Positions 1 through 7,407 of a stretch of DNA of 23,845 bases are shown one piece after another. The position numbers were made by a program, and so were the translations under genes. Source of the stretch: an uncultured Collinsella sp. (GTDB lineage Bacteria > Actinomycetota > Coriobacteriia > Coriobacteriales > Coriobacteriaceae); contig UQIY01000033.1 in NCBI GenBank assembly GCA_900541195.1, forward strand, positions 1-23,845, written 5' to 3'. The notes beneath the pieces were generated by a model. That model was not told the DNA's origin and made no database searches. It worked only from the letters and a program-made list of their open reading frames with translations. How positions within the stretch are numbered: position 1 is the first letter of the stretch; each line of letters begins with the position of its first letter.

Positions 1-59
1 AGCTGCGGGAACGGTCTATCCGCTCAACGTGTTCGGCTGAGATCGGAAATCAACCCTTC

Positions 60-81
60 ATTTTGGTAGGTTTTATCTGGG
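60..81. repeat. 22-bp intergenic repeat, copy 1
   Basis: A 22-base word beginning ATTTTGGTAGG and ending TTTTATCTGGG is identical here and at 2193-2214. Both copies are intergenic. A 22-base exact match by chance within 24 kb is very unlikely, so this is a dispersed repeat or a conserved remnant of one. The second copy is preceded by a GGGACAGGTTT phrase that is missing here. Confidence 0.7.
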
Positions 82-88
82 CAAACGA

Positions 89-123
89 GAGCCCTCGAAA
101 GCAACGGGGCTTTCGGGGGGCTC
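89..123 (-). terminator. Stem-loop downstream of the YitT-family gene
   Basis: Arms GAGCCC (89-94) and CGAAAGC (96-102) pair with GCTTTCG (109-115) and GGGCTC (118-123), leaving a 6-base loop and a small bulge. It lies 40 bases past the stop codon of the gene ending at 164. The minus strand then reads TCGTTTG, which is only a weak U-tract, so termination is probable rather than certain. Confidence 0.5.
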
Positions 124-163
124 GTTCGGATGGGTTGCGCAGGACCGGCAAAATGCCAATACC

Positions 164-1171
164 CTACTTGCCGTCATCCTGCTGCAGGCTGTCCTGTTCG
201 CTGAGGCGCGCCTGCCTGCTGGCCATGCGTGCGGGCTTGTCGGGATCGGGAACGGCCGTGGGCATGGGCTCGTCGACATGACCGCCCCACCAGCCGCCCA
301 CAAAGTTGAGCGTGTGGAACACGTTGATCACGGCGCCGGGATCAACGTCGCACACCAACTTGATAATGTCCTGGCTCTCGTAGGTCGAAACAACGGTGTT
401 CAGCAGGTACATCTTTTCGCGGCTGTATCCGCCGATGACCTCGGCGCAGCTAATACCGTGCTGAAAATGGTCAACATAGGCGGTCATGACTTCGTCTGCC
501 TTGCGCGTCGTGATCTGCAACGTCACACGGTCGTAGCGACGATAGAAACTGTCGATGGTCTTGGTCGAAATAAACTGGAACACGATGGAGTACGCCGCGT
601 TGTCCCAGCCAAACATAAAGCCAAAGATCGCCAGGATAAAGCAGTTGAAACCAAAGATGACGCCCCAGATGGTCTTGCCCGTGTGGTTGGAAACCCACAA
701 CGCGATAAAATCGGTGCCGCCGGTGGATGCGCCGGACTTAAGCGCGATGGCGGCGCCCAGACCCGAGACCACGCCGCCAAAAATGATGAGCATGATCTTG
801 TCGCCCAAAAACGGCGCGAAGTGAAAGACGTTGAGGAACAGCGATGAGAGCACGACCTGCATCATCGAGAAGATGACGAAGCGCTTGCTAATGCCGCTCC
901 AACATAGGAGCGCCACGGGGATGTTGAGCGCGAGCATACCGAGCGAGATGTCGATATGAACGCCACCCAGCGAGGTAACGCGATCGAGTAGGACCGCGAC
1001 GCCGGTAAGACCGCTCGGAAGCAGGTCGGCGGGCTGAATGAACGCCTGGATCAGAAATGTCTGGAGAACGGCGGAAATGGTGACCGCCACAGCGGTAATG
1101 GCACGGCGGACGATGGTGAGGCGGCCGAGCACGAGCACGCGGTCCGTGAGCTGATCGATGGCGTTCGCCAC
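164..1171 (-). CDS. YitT family membrane protein (DUF2179 C-terminal domain)
   Basis: This 335-residue protein has an N-terminal hydrophobic part with about five membrane segments (roughly residues 24-190). It carries the two internally related motifs typical of the YitT family, PSGLTGVA (52-59) and GASTGGTDFIA (147-157). A soluble C-terminal DUF2179 domain follows (about 215-292). The tail after residue 300 is polar and family-unspecific. YitT proteins are widespread Gram-positive membrane proteins of unsettled transport or regulatory function, so no substrate is proposed. The start is a GTG preceded by AAAGGAG with 5 bases of spacing. The gene appears monocistronic: a candidate promoter lies just upstream and a stem-loop lies downstream. 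Confidence 0.88.
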   Translation of the reverse strand: MANAIDQLTDRVLVLGRLTIVRRAITAVAVTISAVLQTFLIQAFIQPADLLPSGLTGVAVLLDRVTSLGGVHIDISLGMLALNIPVALLCWSGISKRFVIFSMMQVVLSSLFLNVFHFAPFLGDKIMLIIFGGVVSGLGAAIALKSGASTGGTDFIALWVSNHTGKTIWGVIFGFNCFILAIFGFMFGWDNAAYSIVFQFISTKTIDSFYRRYDRVTLQITTRKADEVMTAYVDHFQHGISCAEVIGGYSREKMYLLNTVVSTYESQDIIKLVCDVDPGAVINVFHTLNFVGGWWGGHVDEPMPTAVPDPDKPARMASRQARLSEQDSLQQDDGK

Positions 1172-1216
1172 GCAGGCTCCTTTCGAAGGCAGATGTAGTT
1201 GTGGGATATGTCCGCG

Positions 1217-1248
1217 ATTGTAGCATGGAGCGTGCGGGGGCGCTTCAA
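1217..1248 (-). promoter_or_regulatory. Candidate promoter of the YitT-family gene
   Basis: On the minus strand a TACAAT box (1222-1217) is preceded by TGC, giving an extended -10 element. A TTGAAG box lies at 1248-1243, but the 20-base spacing is long, so the extended -10 would carry most of the recognition. The start codon is about 45 bases downstream. Confidence 0.45.
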
Positions 1249-1309
1249 TTCACCCTCTCCCGACAACCAAAGCGGGACCAGCAACCCCACGACCAAAGGC
1301 CCAAATTAC

Positions 1310-1428
1310 AAGTGAGTAGACTTTACGCGACCTGCAGAGCGCACCCAAAACCGCCACCCCTGTGACCTGCGGTTTTACAAAGGAAGATATGCATTGTGCT
1401 CGGCCTGCGCCAAAAAGTCTACTCACTT
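1310..1428. repeat. 119-bp element bounded by perfect 15-bp inverted repeats (MITE-like)
   Basis: AAGTGAGTAGACTTT (1310-1324) is the exact reverse complement of AAAGTCTACTCACTT (1414-1428). Inside lies a smaller hairpin, AAAACCGC (1347-1354) with GCGGTTTT (1369-1376). There is no open frame of note and no clear target-site duplication. The layout suits a non-autonomous mobile element or a structured RNA. Confidence 0.6.
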
Positions 1429-1474
1429 AGTCCGAATCGAAGCCAAACGGATCCAAATAGATGACAAATTAAGC

Positions 1475-1522
1475 CAATCCGCAGCAAAAGACACGTGAAT
1501 CAGTGCTTCTCGCGGCGGATTG
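1475..1522 (-). terminator. Weak stem-loop after the HAD gene
   Basis: CAATCCGC (1475-1482) and GCGGATTG (1515-1522) form an 8-bp perfect stem starting 3 bases past the stop codon of the HAD gene. The loop is long (32 bases) and there is no clean U-tract, so this may be an mRNA 3'-end stabiliser rather than an intrinsic terminator. Confidence 0.3.
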
Positions 1523-1525
1523 ACG

Positions 1526-2155
1526 CTACAAAGCGGCCAAAATGTCGGTCAGATTATCGATAACGGCATCGGCTCGCGATTGATCGAGGTTGACACCCTC
1601 GTGCGGACGCAGCGCCAGGACGCGGGCGCCGGAGCGCTTACCAGCCTCGATGCCCAAAGGCGAATCCTCGATAACCAGGCACTCGGCAGGCTCCACCCCC
1701 AGTGCCTCCATGGCACGCAGGTAGATCTCGGGGTCGGGCTTAAACGCACTGCACTCGTGACCGCTGATGGTGTAGTCCAGCACGTCGGGGATACCGGCAA
1801 TCTCCACCAGCTCGTCGATCAACTCGCGATAGGACGAGCTCGCGATGGCACACTTCACGCCGCGCTCGTGCAGTGCGCGCATCACCGGCTCCGTCTGCTC
1901 GTTGAGCAGCTCGGCATACGGAACGGGATGGTCCGGGCTATAGACCTGCTTGTACTCCACGCGCAGGCGCTCGCGCAGCTCAACATCGTCAGGTACCAGC
2001 GACTTCCAAATGGCGGGCTCGTTAGACCCCGAAAGATCGGGGATCTCGTCAAAGTGAAAGCCCTTCTCTTCCATAAACGCCACGCGACGACGGTTGTAGA
2101 ACCACTCGGTATCGACCAGCACGCCGTCCATGTCAAACAGCACTGCCTTGATCAT
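1526..2155 (-). CDS. HAD superfamily phosphatase, beta-phosphoglucomutase-like subfamily
   Basis: The 209-residue protein has all HAD motifs. Motif I is FDMDGVLVD with nucleophile Asp8 and acid/base Asp10, motif II is a Ser at about 106 in ASSS, Lys139 lies in KPDPEIY, and the Mg-binding acidic pair is Glu163-Asp164 in IEDSPLGIEAG. The helical cap (about 15-95) and overall length fit the YcjU/PGMB/sugar-phosphatase group; whether it is a phosphatase or a mutase cannot be told from the motifs. The start chosen is the ATG before ATCAAGGC, because GGAGGAG lies 6 bases upstream; an ATG two codons earlier overlaps the Shine-Dalgarno. It follows the deglycase operon but is separated by a strong terminator, so co-transcription would depend on read-through. 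Confidence 0.85.
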   Translation of the reverse strand: MIKAVLFDMDGVLVDTEWFYNRRRVAFMEEKGFHFDEIPDLSGSNEPAIWKSLVPDDVELRERLRVEYKQVYSPDHPVPYAELLNEQTEPVMRALHERGVKCAIASSSYRELIDELVEIAGIPDVLDYTISGHECSAFKPDPEIYLRAMEALGVEPAECLVIEDSPLGIEAGKRSGARVLALRPHEGVNLDQSRADAVIDNLTDILAAL

Positions 2156-2192
2156 ACGCATCTCCTCCCACCTGCCAAAAAGGGACAGGTTT

Positions 2193-2214
2193 ATTTTGGT
2201 AGGTTTTATCTGGG
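2193..2214. repeat. 22-bp intergenic repeat, copy 2
   Basis: Identical to 60-81. It is directly preceded by AAAAAGGGACAGGTTT, one of several GGGACAGGTT-type phrases found only between genes in this window. It sits between the terminator of the PTS/deglycase operon and the HAD gene. Confidence 0.7.
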
Positions 2215-2248
2215 ATTTGCGACGCGACAGACACGCCCTCCCCAGAGC

Positions 2249-2281
2249 AAAAAAGGGGACGGGGCGCAAACCCCATCCCCT
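2249..2281 (-). terminator. Rho-independent terminator of the PTS-deglycase operon
   Basis: Read on the minus strand, an 11-bp G/C stem (2281-2271 with 2264-2254; one G-U pair) closes a 6-base loop and runs straight into TTTTTT (2254-2249). It lies 34 bases past the stop codon of SIS gene 1. This is the best-formed terminator at the end of the PTS operon. Confidence 0.85.
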
Positions 2282-2314
2282 CTCAATCAACCTGTAAGGT
2301 CTACTTACTTGTGA

Positions 2315-3298
2315 TTAGTAGGAAAGCTTCCACATGTAGCGGCGCATGGTCAGCGGGTGCTGACGGGCCTCGGCGATCTGGTTGCCGTACTCGCGCATAA
2401 CGGCGAGGTGCAGCAGCGGGTTGAAGTAGGTGACGACGCTCGCGGGCACGGCGTCAGCCAGGCCGTAGTCCTTGGAGTCGATCAGAGCGACCTTGGCGCC
2501 CATGCGCTCAAGGAAGGTGAGGGCGCGGGCGTCCATCGGACGGGTAGCGCCATCGGACATGAAGAAGACGTAGGGCTTACCCTCGGTGGAAACCTCGAAC
2601 GGGCCGTGGAAGTACTCGCCGGTGTTGTAGGCGGCGGCGTCGATCCACTGCATCTCGGTGAACAGGAAGGCGGCGTGAGAGTAAGCCATCTTCTCGGAGG
2701 CACCAGAGGCCATGAAGTAAATCATCTTGTCGTCCTTGAAGTCCTCAGCGAACTTCTTGGCGAGCTTCTTGCAGGACTGAGCAGCGTTCTCGCAGAGATC
2801 GAAGACGTTGGTGAGGCCGGTGATCATGTCGTCGTACTTGTCATAGCCCTCGGTCTGCTGAAGGATCTCGAGAGCGAGAGCGATGGCGTAGCCAGGCTTC
2901 TCGGCCTTGGCGGCATAGTTGGCGTGGAAGCCGTGGACGATGACGTGGTCGGCGTCGACGGTCAGAGCGGAGCCAGCCTTGTTGGTGAGGGAGACGACCG
3001 GGCAGTTGTGCTTCTTGGCGGTCTTGTTGGCCTCGACGGTCTCGGGCGTGGAGCCACCGAGGGAGCAGGTGATCACGAAGGTGTGCTCGTTGACCCAAGA
3101 AGGCGTGTCGTAGTTGAACTCGTTAGCGGTGAAGATCTGAACGTTCAGCTTGTCCGTGTTGTTGGCCAGGAAGTACTTGGCGGGGTAAAGGTCGGACATG
3201 GAAGCACCGCAGCCGACGAAGGCGACGCTGTGGATCTCGTGGTTGGACAGGACGTCAGCGACGATCTGCTTAGGGAGGTTAAGGTCGATCTCGTACAT
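2315..3298 (-). CDS. SIS-domain sugar-phosphate deglycase 1 (FrlB/FraB/Gfr-like)
   Basis: The 327-residue protein has tandem SIS domains (about 20-150 and 180-310). The phosphosugar loop is SLGGSTPET (79-87), and EYFHGPFEV (228-236) and the C-terminal RRYMWKLSY are hallmarks of the fructoselysine/fructose-asparagine 6-phosphate deglycase group. Glu215 and His231 are 16 residues apart, matching the spacing of the catalytic Glu/His pair described for Salmonella FraB and seen in E. coli FrlB. The expected reaction is hydrolysis of a 6-phosphorylated Amadori compound to glucose 6-phosphate plus a free amine, in the cytoplasm. The start is the ATG 9 bases after AAAGGA; an ATG three codons earlier abuts the Shine-Dalgarno. 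It is the last gene after EIIAB-EIIC-EIID, 199 bases downstream of EIID. The exact substrate is not visible; a glucosamine-type isomerase is less likely. Confidence 0.85.
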   Translation of the reverse strand: MYEIDLNLPKQIVADVLSNHEIHSVAFVGCGASMSDLYPAKYFLANNTDKLNVQIFTANEFNYDTPSWVNEHTFVITCSLGGSTPETVEANKTAKKHNCPVVSLTNKAGSALTVDADHVIVHGFHANYAAKAEKPGYAIALALEILQQTEGYDKYDDMITGLTNVFDLCENAAQSCKKLAKKFAEDFKDDKMIYFMASGASEKMAYSHAAFLFTEMQWIDAAAYNTGEYFHGPFEVSTEGKPYVFFMSDGATRPMDARALTFLERMGAKVALIDSKDYGLADAVPASVVTYFNPLLHLAVMREYGNQIAEARQHPLTMRRYMWKLSY

Positions 3299-3388
3299 CT
3301 GACACATTCCTTTCGATTTTTGCGGCGCCACATTGCCGGGCGCTCGCAGGGTTACCGTGGTTTGGACCGAGTCGCCGGCCCGTTGAGG

Positions 3389-3419
3389 ATGCGACAAGGG
3401 GACTGTCCCATTGTCGCAT
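3389..3419. repeat. Intergenic stem-loop with GGGACTGTCCC core
   Basis: ATGCGACAA (3389-3397) pairs with TTGTCGCAT (3411-3419). The inner bases form a near-palindrome around GGGGACTGTCCC. It lies between EIID and SIS gene 1 inside the operon. A related GGACTGTCCC phrase occurs at 7544-7553, suggesting a dispersed family. Confidence 0.65.
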
Positions 3420-3432
3420 TTTGGGAATGGAA

Positions 3433-3463
3433 GCCTGCCTGGGGTATGGGATGCCAGGCAGGC
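3433..3463 (-). other. Strong intercistronic hairpin between EIID and SIS gene 1
   Basis: GCCTGCCTGG (3433-3442) and CCAGGCAGGC (3454-3463) form a perfect 10-bp stem with an 11-base loop, 35 bases past the EIID stop codon. There is no U-tract on either side, so it is more likely an RNA stability or processing element than a terminator. Together with the stem-loop at 3389-3419 it could reduce or uncouple expression of the deglycase from the PTS genes. Confidence 0.6.
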
Positions 3464-3497
3464 CCCCGGGGGAAAGCGGTTAGACGCTTGGTCGCGA

Positions 3498-4331
3498 CTA
3501 GGCCAGGATGCCGGCCGCGGAGAGGGCGATGCCGCCCACGATGGCGATCACGAGAAGCCAACCGGTGTTGACGTTCTTCTTGATGAGCCAGTACATAAGG
3601 CCGGTGAGGCCAAGGGAAATCATCTGGGGCATCATGCCGTCCAGGATGTCCTGGATAACGACGGTGCCCTCAGCGAACTGCAGCGGGGTGGTGGCGCCAA
3701 TCAGCGTAGCGATCATGCCGCCCACGGACATAAGGCCCACGATGCCGCAGACATACATGAGCTTCTCCATGAGGTCGCCGCCCTGAAGCTTGCTCAGGTA
3801 CTCGTGGCCGCCCTGATAGCCCATCTTGGCTGCGAACCAAGTGATCAGCACAGAGGGGACGATGGAGATGAGCATGGCCAGGATCGGGCCCATGATGGAG
3901 CCCTGCTGAGCCAGCTGAACGCCCAGGCCAAAAGCGATAACGCGGATGGTACCCTGGAAGAAGGAGTCACCGATGCCGGAAAGCGGACCCATGAGGGAGG
4001 TCTTGACCGCGTTGATCGAATCGGGATCGAAGTTCTCGGGATCCTTGGCGTACTCCTCCTCCATGGAGGCGGTGAGGCCCAGGATAAAGGCGCTCGTCTG
4101 CGGGGTGCAGTTGTAGAACGCCATGTGACGGTGGTAAGCCTCTTTCTTAGCAGCGAGCTGCTTGGGGTCGGACTCGTCCGGATAGAGGCGGTCGAGCGTG
4201 GGAACCATGCCGTAGAGGAAGCCCATGTTCATCTGACGCTCGTAGTTCCAAGAGGCCTGGATGGCCCAGGAGCGCCAGAAGAACTGGCTGACCTTCTTGT
4301 TCAGGGACACGTCCTTGGTTGCGGTTGCCAT
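3498..4331 (-). CDS. PTS mannose/fructose/sorbose-family transporter subunit IID
   Basis: The 277-residue protein matches the IID (ManZ-like) family. It has an amphipathic N-terminal segment with FFWRSWAIQASWNYERQMN, a GLTASMEEEYA region, and SLMGPLSGIGDSFFQGTIR (about 130-148), which is the family signature. C-terminal hydrophobic segments follow. With IIC it forms the membrane channel of the permease. The start is the ATG with AAGGAGGA 8 bases upstream; the in-frame extension further upstream overlaps IIC and has no such signal. The Shine-Dalgarno overlaps the IIC stop codon and only 13 bases separate the genes, so translation is probably coupled. Confidence 0.93.
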   Translation of the reverse strand: MATATKDVSLNKKVSQFFWRSWAIQASWNYERQMNMGFLYGMVPTLDRLYPDESDPKQLAAKKEAYHRHMAFYNCTPQTSAFILGLTASMEEEYAKDPENFDPDSINAVKTSLMGPLSGIGDSFFQGTIRVIAFGLGVQLAQQGSIMGPILAMLISIVPSVLITWFAAKMGYQGGHEYLSKLQGGDLMEKLMYVCGIVGLMSVGGMIATLIGATTPLQFAEGTVVIQDILDGMMPQMISLGLTGLMYWLIKKNVNTGWLLVIAIVGGIALSAAGILA

Positions 4332-4344
4332 AGTGTGTTCCTCC

Positions 4345-5139
4345 TTAGTCTTCGTCGTCTTCGAGCGGATCGTAGTCGGAATCGACACCGGCGGCTGCAT
4401 GGGAACCGTTGAACTTGAAGCCCATGAAGACGACAGCCAGGCACACACCGATCAGAGCGACCGCGATGACGGACAGGTTGAGGTAAGCGGCGAGCAGGAA
4501 ACCGATGAACAGGAACGGAGTCATACCCTTCTTGATCATCATGGTGAGCAGCAGGGCCAAGCCGTAGGCGGTCATGATCTTGGTCGAAACGTTAAGACCA
4601 GTGGACAGCCACTCGGGAACCATGTTGACGATGGCCTGAACCAGGTCGGTGCCAACAAAGACGGCGAGGAAGATCGGCAGGAAGTACATGATGGCGTACA
4701 GACCGGAGCCGGCGCAGATGTGCATACGGTAGGCGGTCTTGAACTTTCCGTTATCGATCGCGCTATCTGCCACATGGGTGAGGGCGGCGATGATGGAGCG
4801 GAACACGATGCCGAGGAGCTGACCCAGGACGGCGACCGGGATGGCGATCGTCATGGCGGTCTCGGCGGAAGCATCGGTCAGGCACGCAAAGGCAGCGGCC
4901 ACGATGCCACCCAGGACCATATCGGGCGGAACGGCGGCGCCGACCTGCACCAGGCCCATGGACACGAGCTCGACGGCGGCACCGACGGCAAGGCCGGTGG
5001 GCACATCGCCCAGCAGCAGACCGACGAGCGTAGCGCCAACGAGGGGCTGCTCGAAGTTAAGACGACCGAGCAGGCGGGAGTCCCACATGCAGAACACGCC
5101 GACGAGGCCGACGAGCACCGCACTGATGAACGTATTCAT
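4345..5139 (-). CDS. PTS mannose/fructose/sorbose-family transporter subunit IIC
   Basis: The 264-residue polytopic membrane protein of the ManY type starts with a hydrophobic segment at about 2-18. It has the conserved run RLLGRLNFEQPLVGATLVGL (22-41), then VELVSMGLVQVGAA and PPDMVLGGIVAAAFA, all typical of the family. The C-terminus is short and very acidic (DYDPLEDDED). IIC holds the sugar-binding channel and should set specificity for the glycated substrate together with IID. AAGGAGA lies 6 bases before the ATG. It lies 36 bases downstream of EIIAB and 13 bases upstream of EIID, inside one operon. Confidence 0.93.
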   Translation of the reverse strand: MNTFISAVLVGLVGVFCMWDSRLLGRLNFEQPLVGATLVGLLLGDVPTGLAVGAAVELVSMGLVQVGAAVPPDMVLGGIVAAAFACLTDASAETAMTIAIPVAVLGQLLGIVFRSIIAALTHVADSAIDNGKFKTAYRMHICAGSGLYAIMYFLPIFLAVFVGTDLVQAIVNMVPEWLSTGLNVSTKIMTAYGLALLLTMMIKKGMTPFLFIGFLLAAYLNLSVIAVALIGVCLAVVFMGFKFNGSHAAAGVDSDYDPLEDDED

Positions 5140-5175
5140 ACCCTTCTCCTTTCAGTCAGGCAAAAGCCTGGTTGA

Positions 5176-6099
5176 TTACAGCTTGGCGTCGATGTCGACG
5201 CTCTGATACGTAGGGGTCTGCTGAACATAGAGCTTGATGCCCATGTCGAGCAGCTGATTGACGTCGGCCTTCTGGGTGGCGTCGAGGAAGACGGAGCTGT
5301 CCTTGCCGCCGACCTGATCGGCACCGTCGTGGTTGGCGGTGGCGCCCAGGTTGATGGCGTCGAGCTTGTAGCCCTTGCAGAACTGCAGCATCTCGGCAGT
5401 GTTACCAAAGACGAACATGACGCGCTCGCCGAGGGTGTTGAGCTTGTCCATCTTGGCGAGGGCACGCTCGACGGTGAAGACGTTCAGGCGCACGCCCTGG
5501 GGCTTGGCCAGCTTAAGAGCGCCCTTCTTGATGTCATCGTTGGCGGCAGCGTTGTCGACGACGATGATGCGCTCGGCCTGAACCTTGGTGGTCCAGGTAA
5601 AAACGACCTGGCCGTGCAGCAGACGGTAGTCAAGACGTGCGAGGACGATCTTGGCGGGACCGGAGCTGTGACGGGGCGCCTTAGCCTTCTTGGCGGGAGC
5701 CGCGGCGGCCTCGACCGGTGCGTTGGGGTTGGTCAGACCGGTGCGGGCCTCGTTGATGAGGGCCGCGAGCTCGACGCCCTTGACGGGGACGGGGCTCATA
5801 GCGAGCGTGAGCGCCAGCGGGATGTTGAAACCGCTGACAACCGTGAACTTCGTGCCGTTCTTGGAAAGCTCGACCATGTTGTTGTTGACCGAGCTGCCGA
5901 GCATATCGGTCAGCACATAGACGGTGTCGTCCGCGTTGAACGTGGCGATCATAGCCTCAACCTTATTGGTGATGGGCTCCTTGTCGTCACGAGCAAGCGA
6001 CACGACGTGGACGTTCGACACGTCGCCGAGAACCATCTCGAGCGTGTCTTTGGCGCCTGCGGCCAGGCCGCCATGAGATGCGAGAATGATCTGATTCAT
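5176..6099 (-). CDS. PTS mannose-family fused EIIAB component
   Basis: The 307-residue cytoplasmic phosphotransfer protein has an EIIA domain (1-122) with phospho-acceptor His9 in ILASHGGLA. An Ala/Pro/Lys-rich linker follows (about 123-148), then an EIIB domain (149-307) with His162 in LARLDYRLLHGQVVFTW. Phosphate should pass from HPr to His9, to His162, to the incoming sugar. The EIIB loop reads LDYRLLHG where many relatives have IDDRLIHG. A strong ribosome binding site, AAGGAGGAGG, precedes the ATG. It is the first gene of the operon. The direct-repeat operator candidate and a TATAAT box lie just upstream. Confidence 0.93.
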   Translation of the reverse strand: MNQIILASHGGLAAGAKDTLEMVLGDVSNVHVVSLARDDKEPITNKVEAMIATFNADDTVYVLTDMLGSSVNNNMVELSKNGTKFTVVSGFNIPLALTLAMSPVPVKGVELAALINEARTGLTNPNAPVEAAAAPAKKAKAPRHSSGPAKIVLARLDYRLLHGQVVFTWTTKVQAERIIVVDNAAANDDIKKGALKLAKPQGVRLNVFTVERALAKMDKLNTLGERVMFVFGNTAEMLQFCKGYKLDAINLGATANHDGADQVGGKDSSVFLDATQKADVNQLLDMGIKLYVQQTPTYQSVDIDAKL

Positions 6100-6125
6100 C
6101 TTGCCTCCTCCTTTTCGTTATGGTC

Positions 6126-6131
6126 ATTATA
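6126..6131 (-). promoter_or_regulatory. -10 box of the PTS operon
   Basis: A perfect TATAAT on the minus strand, about 26 bases before the EIIAB start codon. No good -35 box is present at the right distance; that position lies inside the operator-like repeat (6133-6154), as expected for a repressor- or activator-controlled promoter. Confidence 0.5.
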
Positions 6132-6132
6132 A

Positions 6133-6154
6133 CGTCTTATATGTTGCTTATATT
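6133..6154 (-). promoter_or_regulatory. Degenerate tandem 11-bp operator upstream of the PTS operon
   Basis: On the minus strand two 11-base units follow each other: AATATAAGCAA and CATATAAGACG. They align without gaps to the units at 8795-8816, with 13 of 18 central bases identical. The repeat ends one base before the TATAAT box of the PTS operon. Confidence 0.45.
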
Positions 6155-6281
6155 GCTAATTAGTATAAAGACCGTTCGCGGGTGAAAATCGACCGTTGAC
6201 GGGTTTAACGTACTCGAAACGTTGGACTGGGTAGACCGGCGCTAGCTGGATAACCCCAGGTCAGACCCTGCGCGCAATCCC

Positions 6282-7364
6282 CTATCGCACGAAGTACCAG
6301 GGGCTTTCCTGTACGGTGGGTTCCAGCGCAATGCCGGTGCGTTCCTTAAACAGATCCATGTCCTGAGATTTTTCGGTCCACCACGCGTTGGGCTTAAAGG
6401 TCATGCTCTCAATGACATGACCGACAAACACACTGTTGCGCAGCTTGGAGAAGTCGGTGTTCATAATCAGGATGGACGCGAGCACCAACACGATGCCCAG
6501 GACTTTAATCGCGCCGGCGGGCTCGGCGTAGACACCAACGCCCACCAGTACGGTGACGACCGTCTCGAAAGACATTACGACGGGAACTTTCGATGTCTCG
6601 AGCCCCATGGACAGACCCTGCATATATAAGATGTAAGCAACGGCTGTGGGGATGAGTCCAAAGCCAAGGAACAGCAGCAGCAGCTGTGGCGACATTGCCG
6701 CGGCGACATCCGGCCACGGAGCCGCGATAGCTGCCATAACCGCACCGCCAAAAACAAAGCCCCAAAACGTGACAGCCAGCGGGTGGACCGTCTTGGTTGC
6801 TATTCGGCTAAACACCGCGAGCGACGCACCACAAAGGCCTGCAATCACGCCCGACGTGACGCCCCAAACCGAAAAATGAAAACCGGAAAGGTCGCCATTG
6901 GTCACTGCAAGCACGCAGCCTACGATGTTAAAGACAATGGCAACGAGCTTGTTGGGGGTCACGTCCTCGCGATAAAGCACGCGGCCGAGCATGACGCCAA
7001 ACACCGGCGAGGTGTAGAGCAGCACCGAGGCCGTGGACATGCCCACCTCGCCCATGCACTCGTAATAACAGGTGTTGGCGGCGGCCAAACCGACGATGCC
7101 GACAAGCGCACAGGGAACAAGCTCTTTAGGGCTTGCCTTGAACAGGGCCAGCGGACCCTGAGCCACGGTAGACCCCTCACCCGGACGGCAGCCCATAAAC
7201 ATCAGGACCGGCGCCAAGATAAGCGCTCCGACCAACAAGCGAAAGGCAGCCATGCTCTGGGACGAAACGCCCATGGCCGAGATGCCGTTTACAAAGATTC
7301 CGATGCTGCCCCACATAAGCGCGGCGATCAGCACCAGCACATAGCCCAGATTGCTCTTCTTCAA
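6282..7364 (-). CDS. EamA/DMT-superfamily transporter
   Basis: The 360-residue protein has two EamA repeats (about 6-155 and 165-305) giving ten predicted membrane segments. It shows the usual ALMWGSIGIF near the N-terminus, SVLLYTSPVF closing the first repeat and IPTAVAYILYMQGL in the second. DMT proteins mostly export or exchange amino acids and related metabolites. The start is a TTG with GAGGAGG 5 bases upstream; this is the only well-placed start. An unusual soluble tail of about 50 residues follows the last membrane segment (from about 308). The gene lies between the PTS operon and SIS gene 2, and its upstream region carries the same operator-like repeat, so a role in exporting the amine released by deglycation is plausible but unproven. 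Confidence 0.88.
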   Translation of the reverse strand: MKKSNLGYVLVLIAALMWGSIGIFVNGISAMGVSSQSMAAFRLLVGALILAPVLMFMGCRPGEGSTVAQGPLALFKASPKELVPCALVGIVGLAAANTCYYECMGEVGMSTASVLLYTSPVFGVMLGRVLYREDVTPNKLVAIVFNIVGCVLAVTNGDLSGFHFSVWGVTSGVIAGLCGASLAVFSRIATKTVHPLAVTFWGFVFGGAVMAAIAAPWPDVAAAMSPQLLLLFLGFGLIPTAVAYILYMQGLSMGLETSKVPVVMSFETVVTVLVGVGVYAEPAGAIKVLGIVLVLASILIMNTDFSKLRNSVFVGHVIESMTFKPNAWWTEKSQDMDLFKERTGIALEPTVQESPWYFVR

Positions 7365-7407
7365 CGCAGCCTCCTCGGTATTGTTTCCAATATGTTTCGT
7401 ACTACGT

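Larger units (their letters stand above)
1172..1525. other. 354-base gene-free stretch between the HAD and YitT genes
   Basis: It holds the YitT promoter and ribosome binding site at the left, the 119-base inverted-repeat element in the middle (1310-1428), and a weak stem-loop after the HAD stop codon at the right. I see no coding frame with a ribosome binding site and no tRNA. Confidence 0.6.

Noticed and set aside
1526..2155. HAD phosphatase as a member of the deglycase operon
   Set aside because: A strong terminator (2249-2281) lies between them and the HAD gene has its own ribosome binding site; a shared transcript is possible only by read-through.
3389..3419. Plus-strand intrinsic terminator (stem followed by TTTT)
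   Set aside because: There is no plus-strand gene to terminate here, and the stem core belongs to a phrase seen in other gaps.
2357..3571. Plus-strand open frame (404 codons) opposite SIS gene 1
   Set aside because: Val/Gly/Asp-rich antisense shadow of a clear SIS-domain gene, running on into the intercistronic hairpins.
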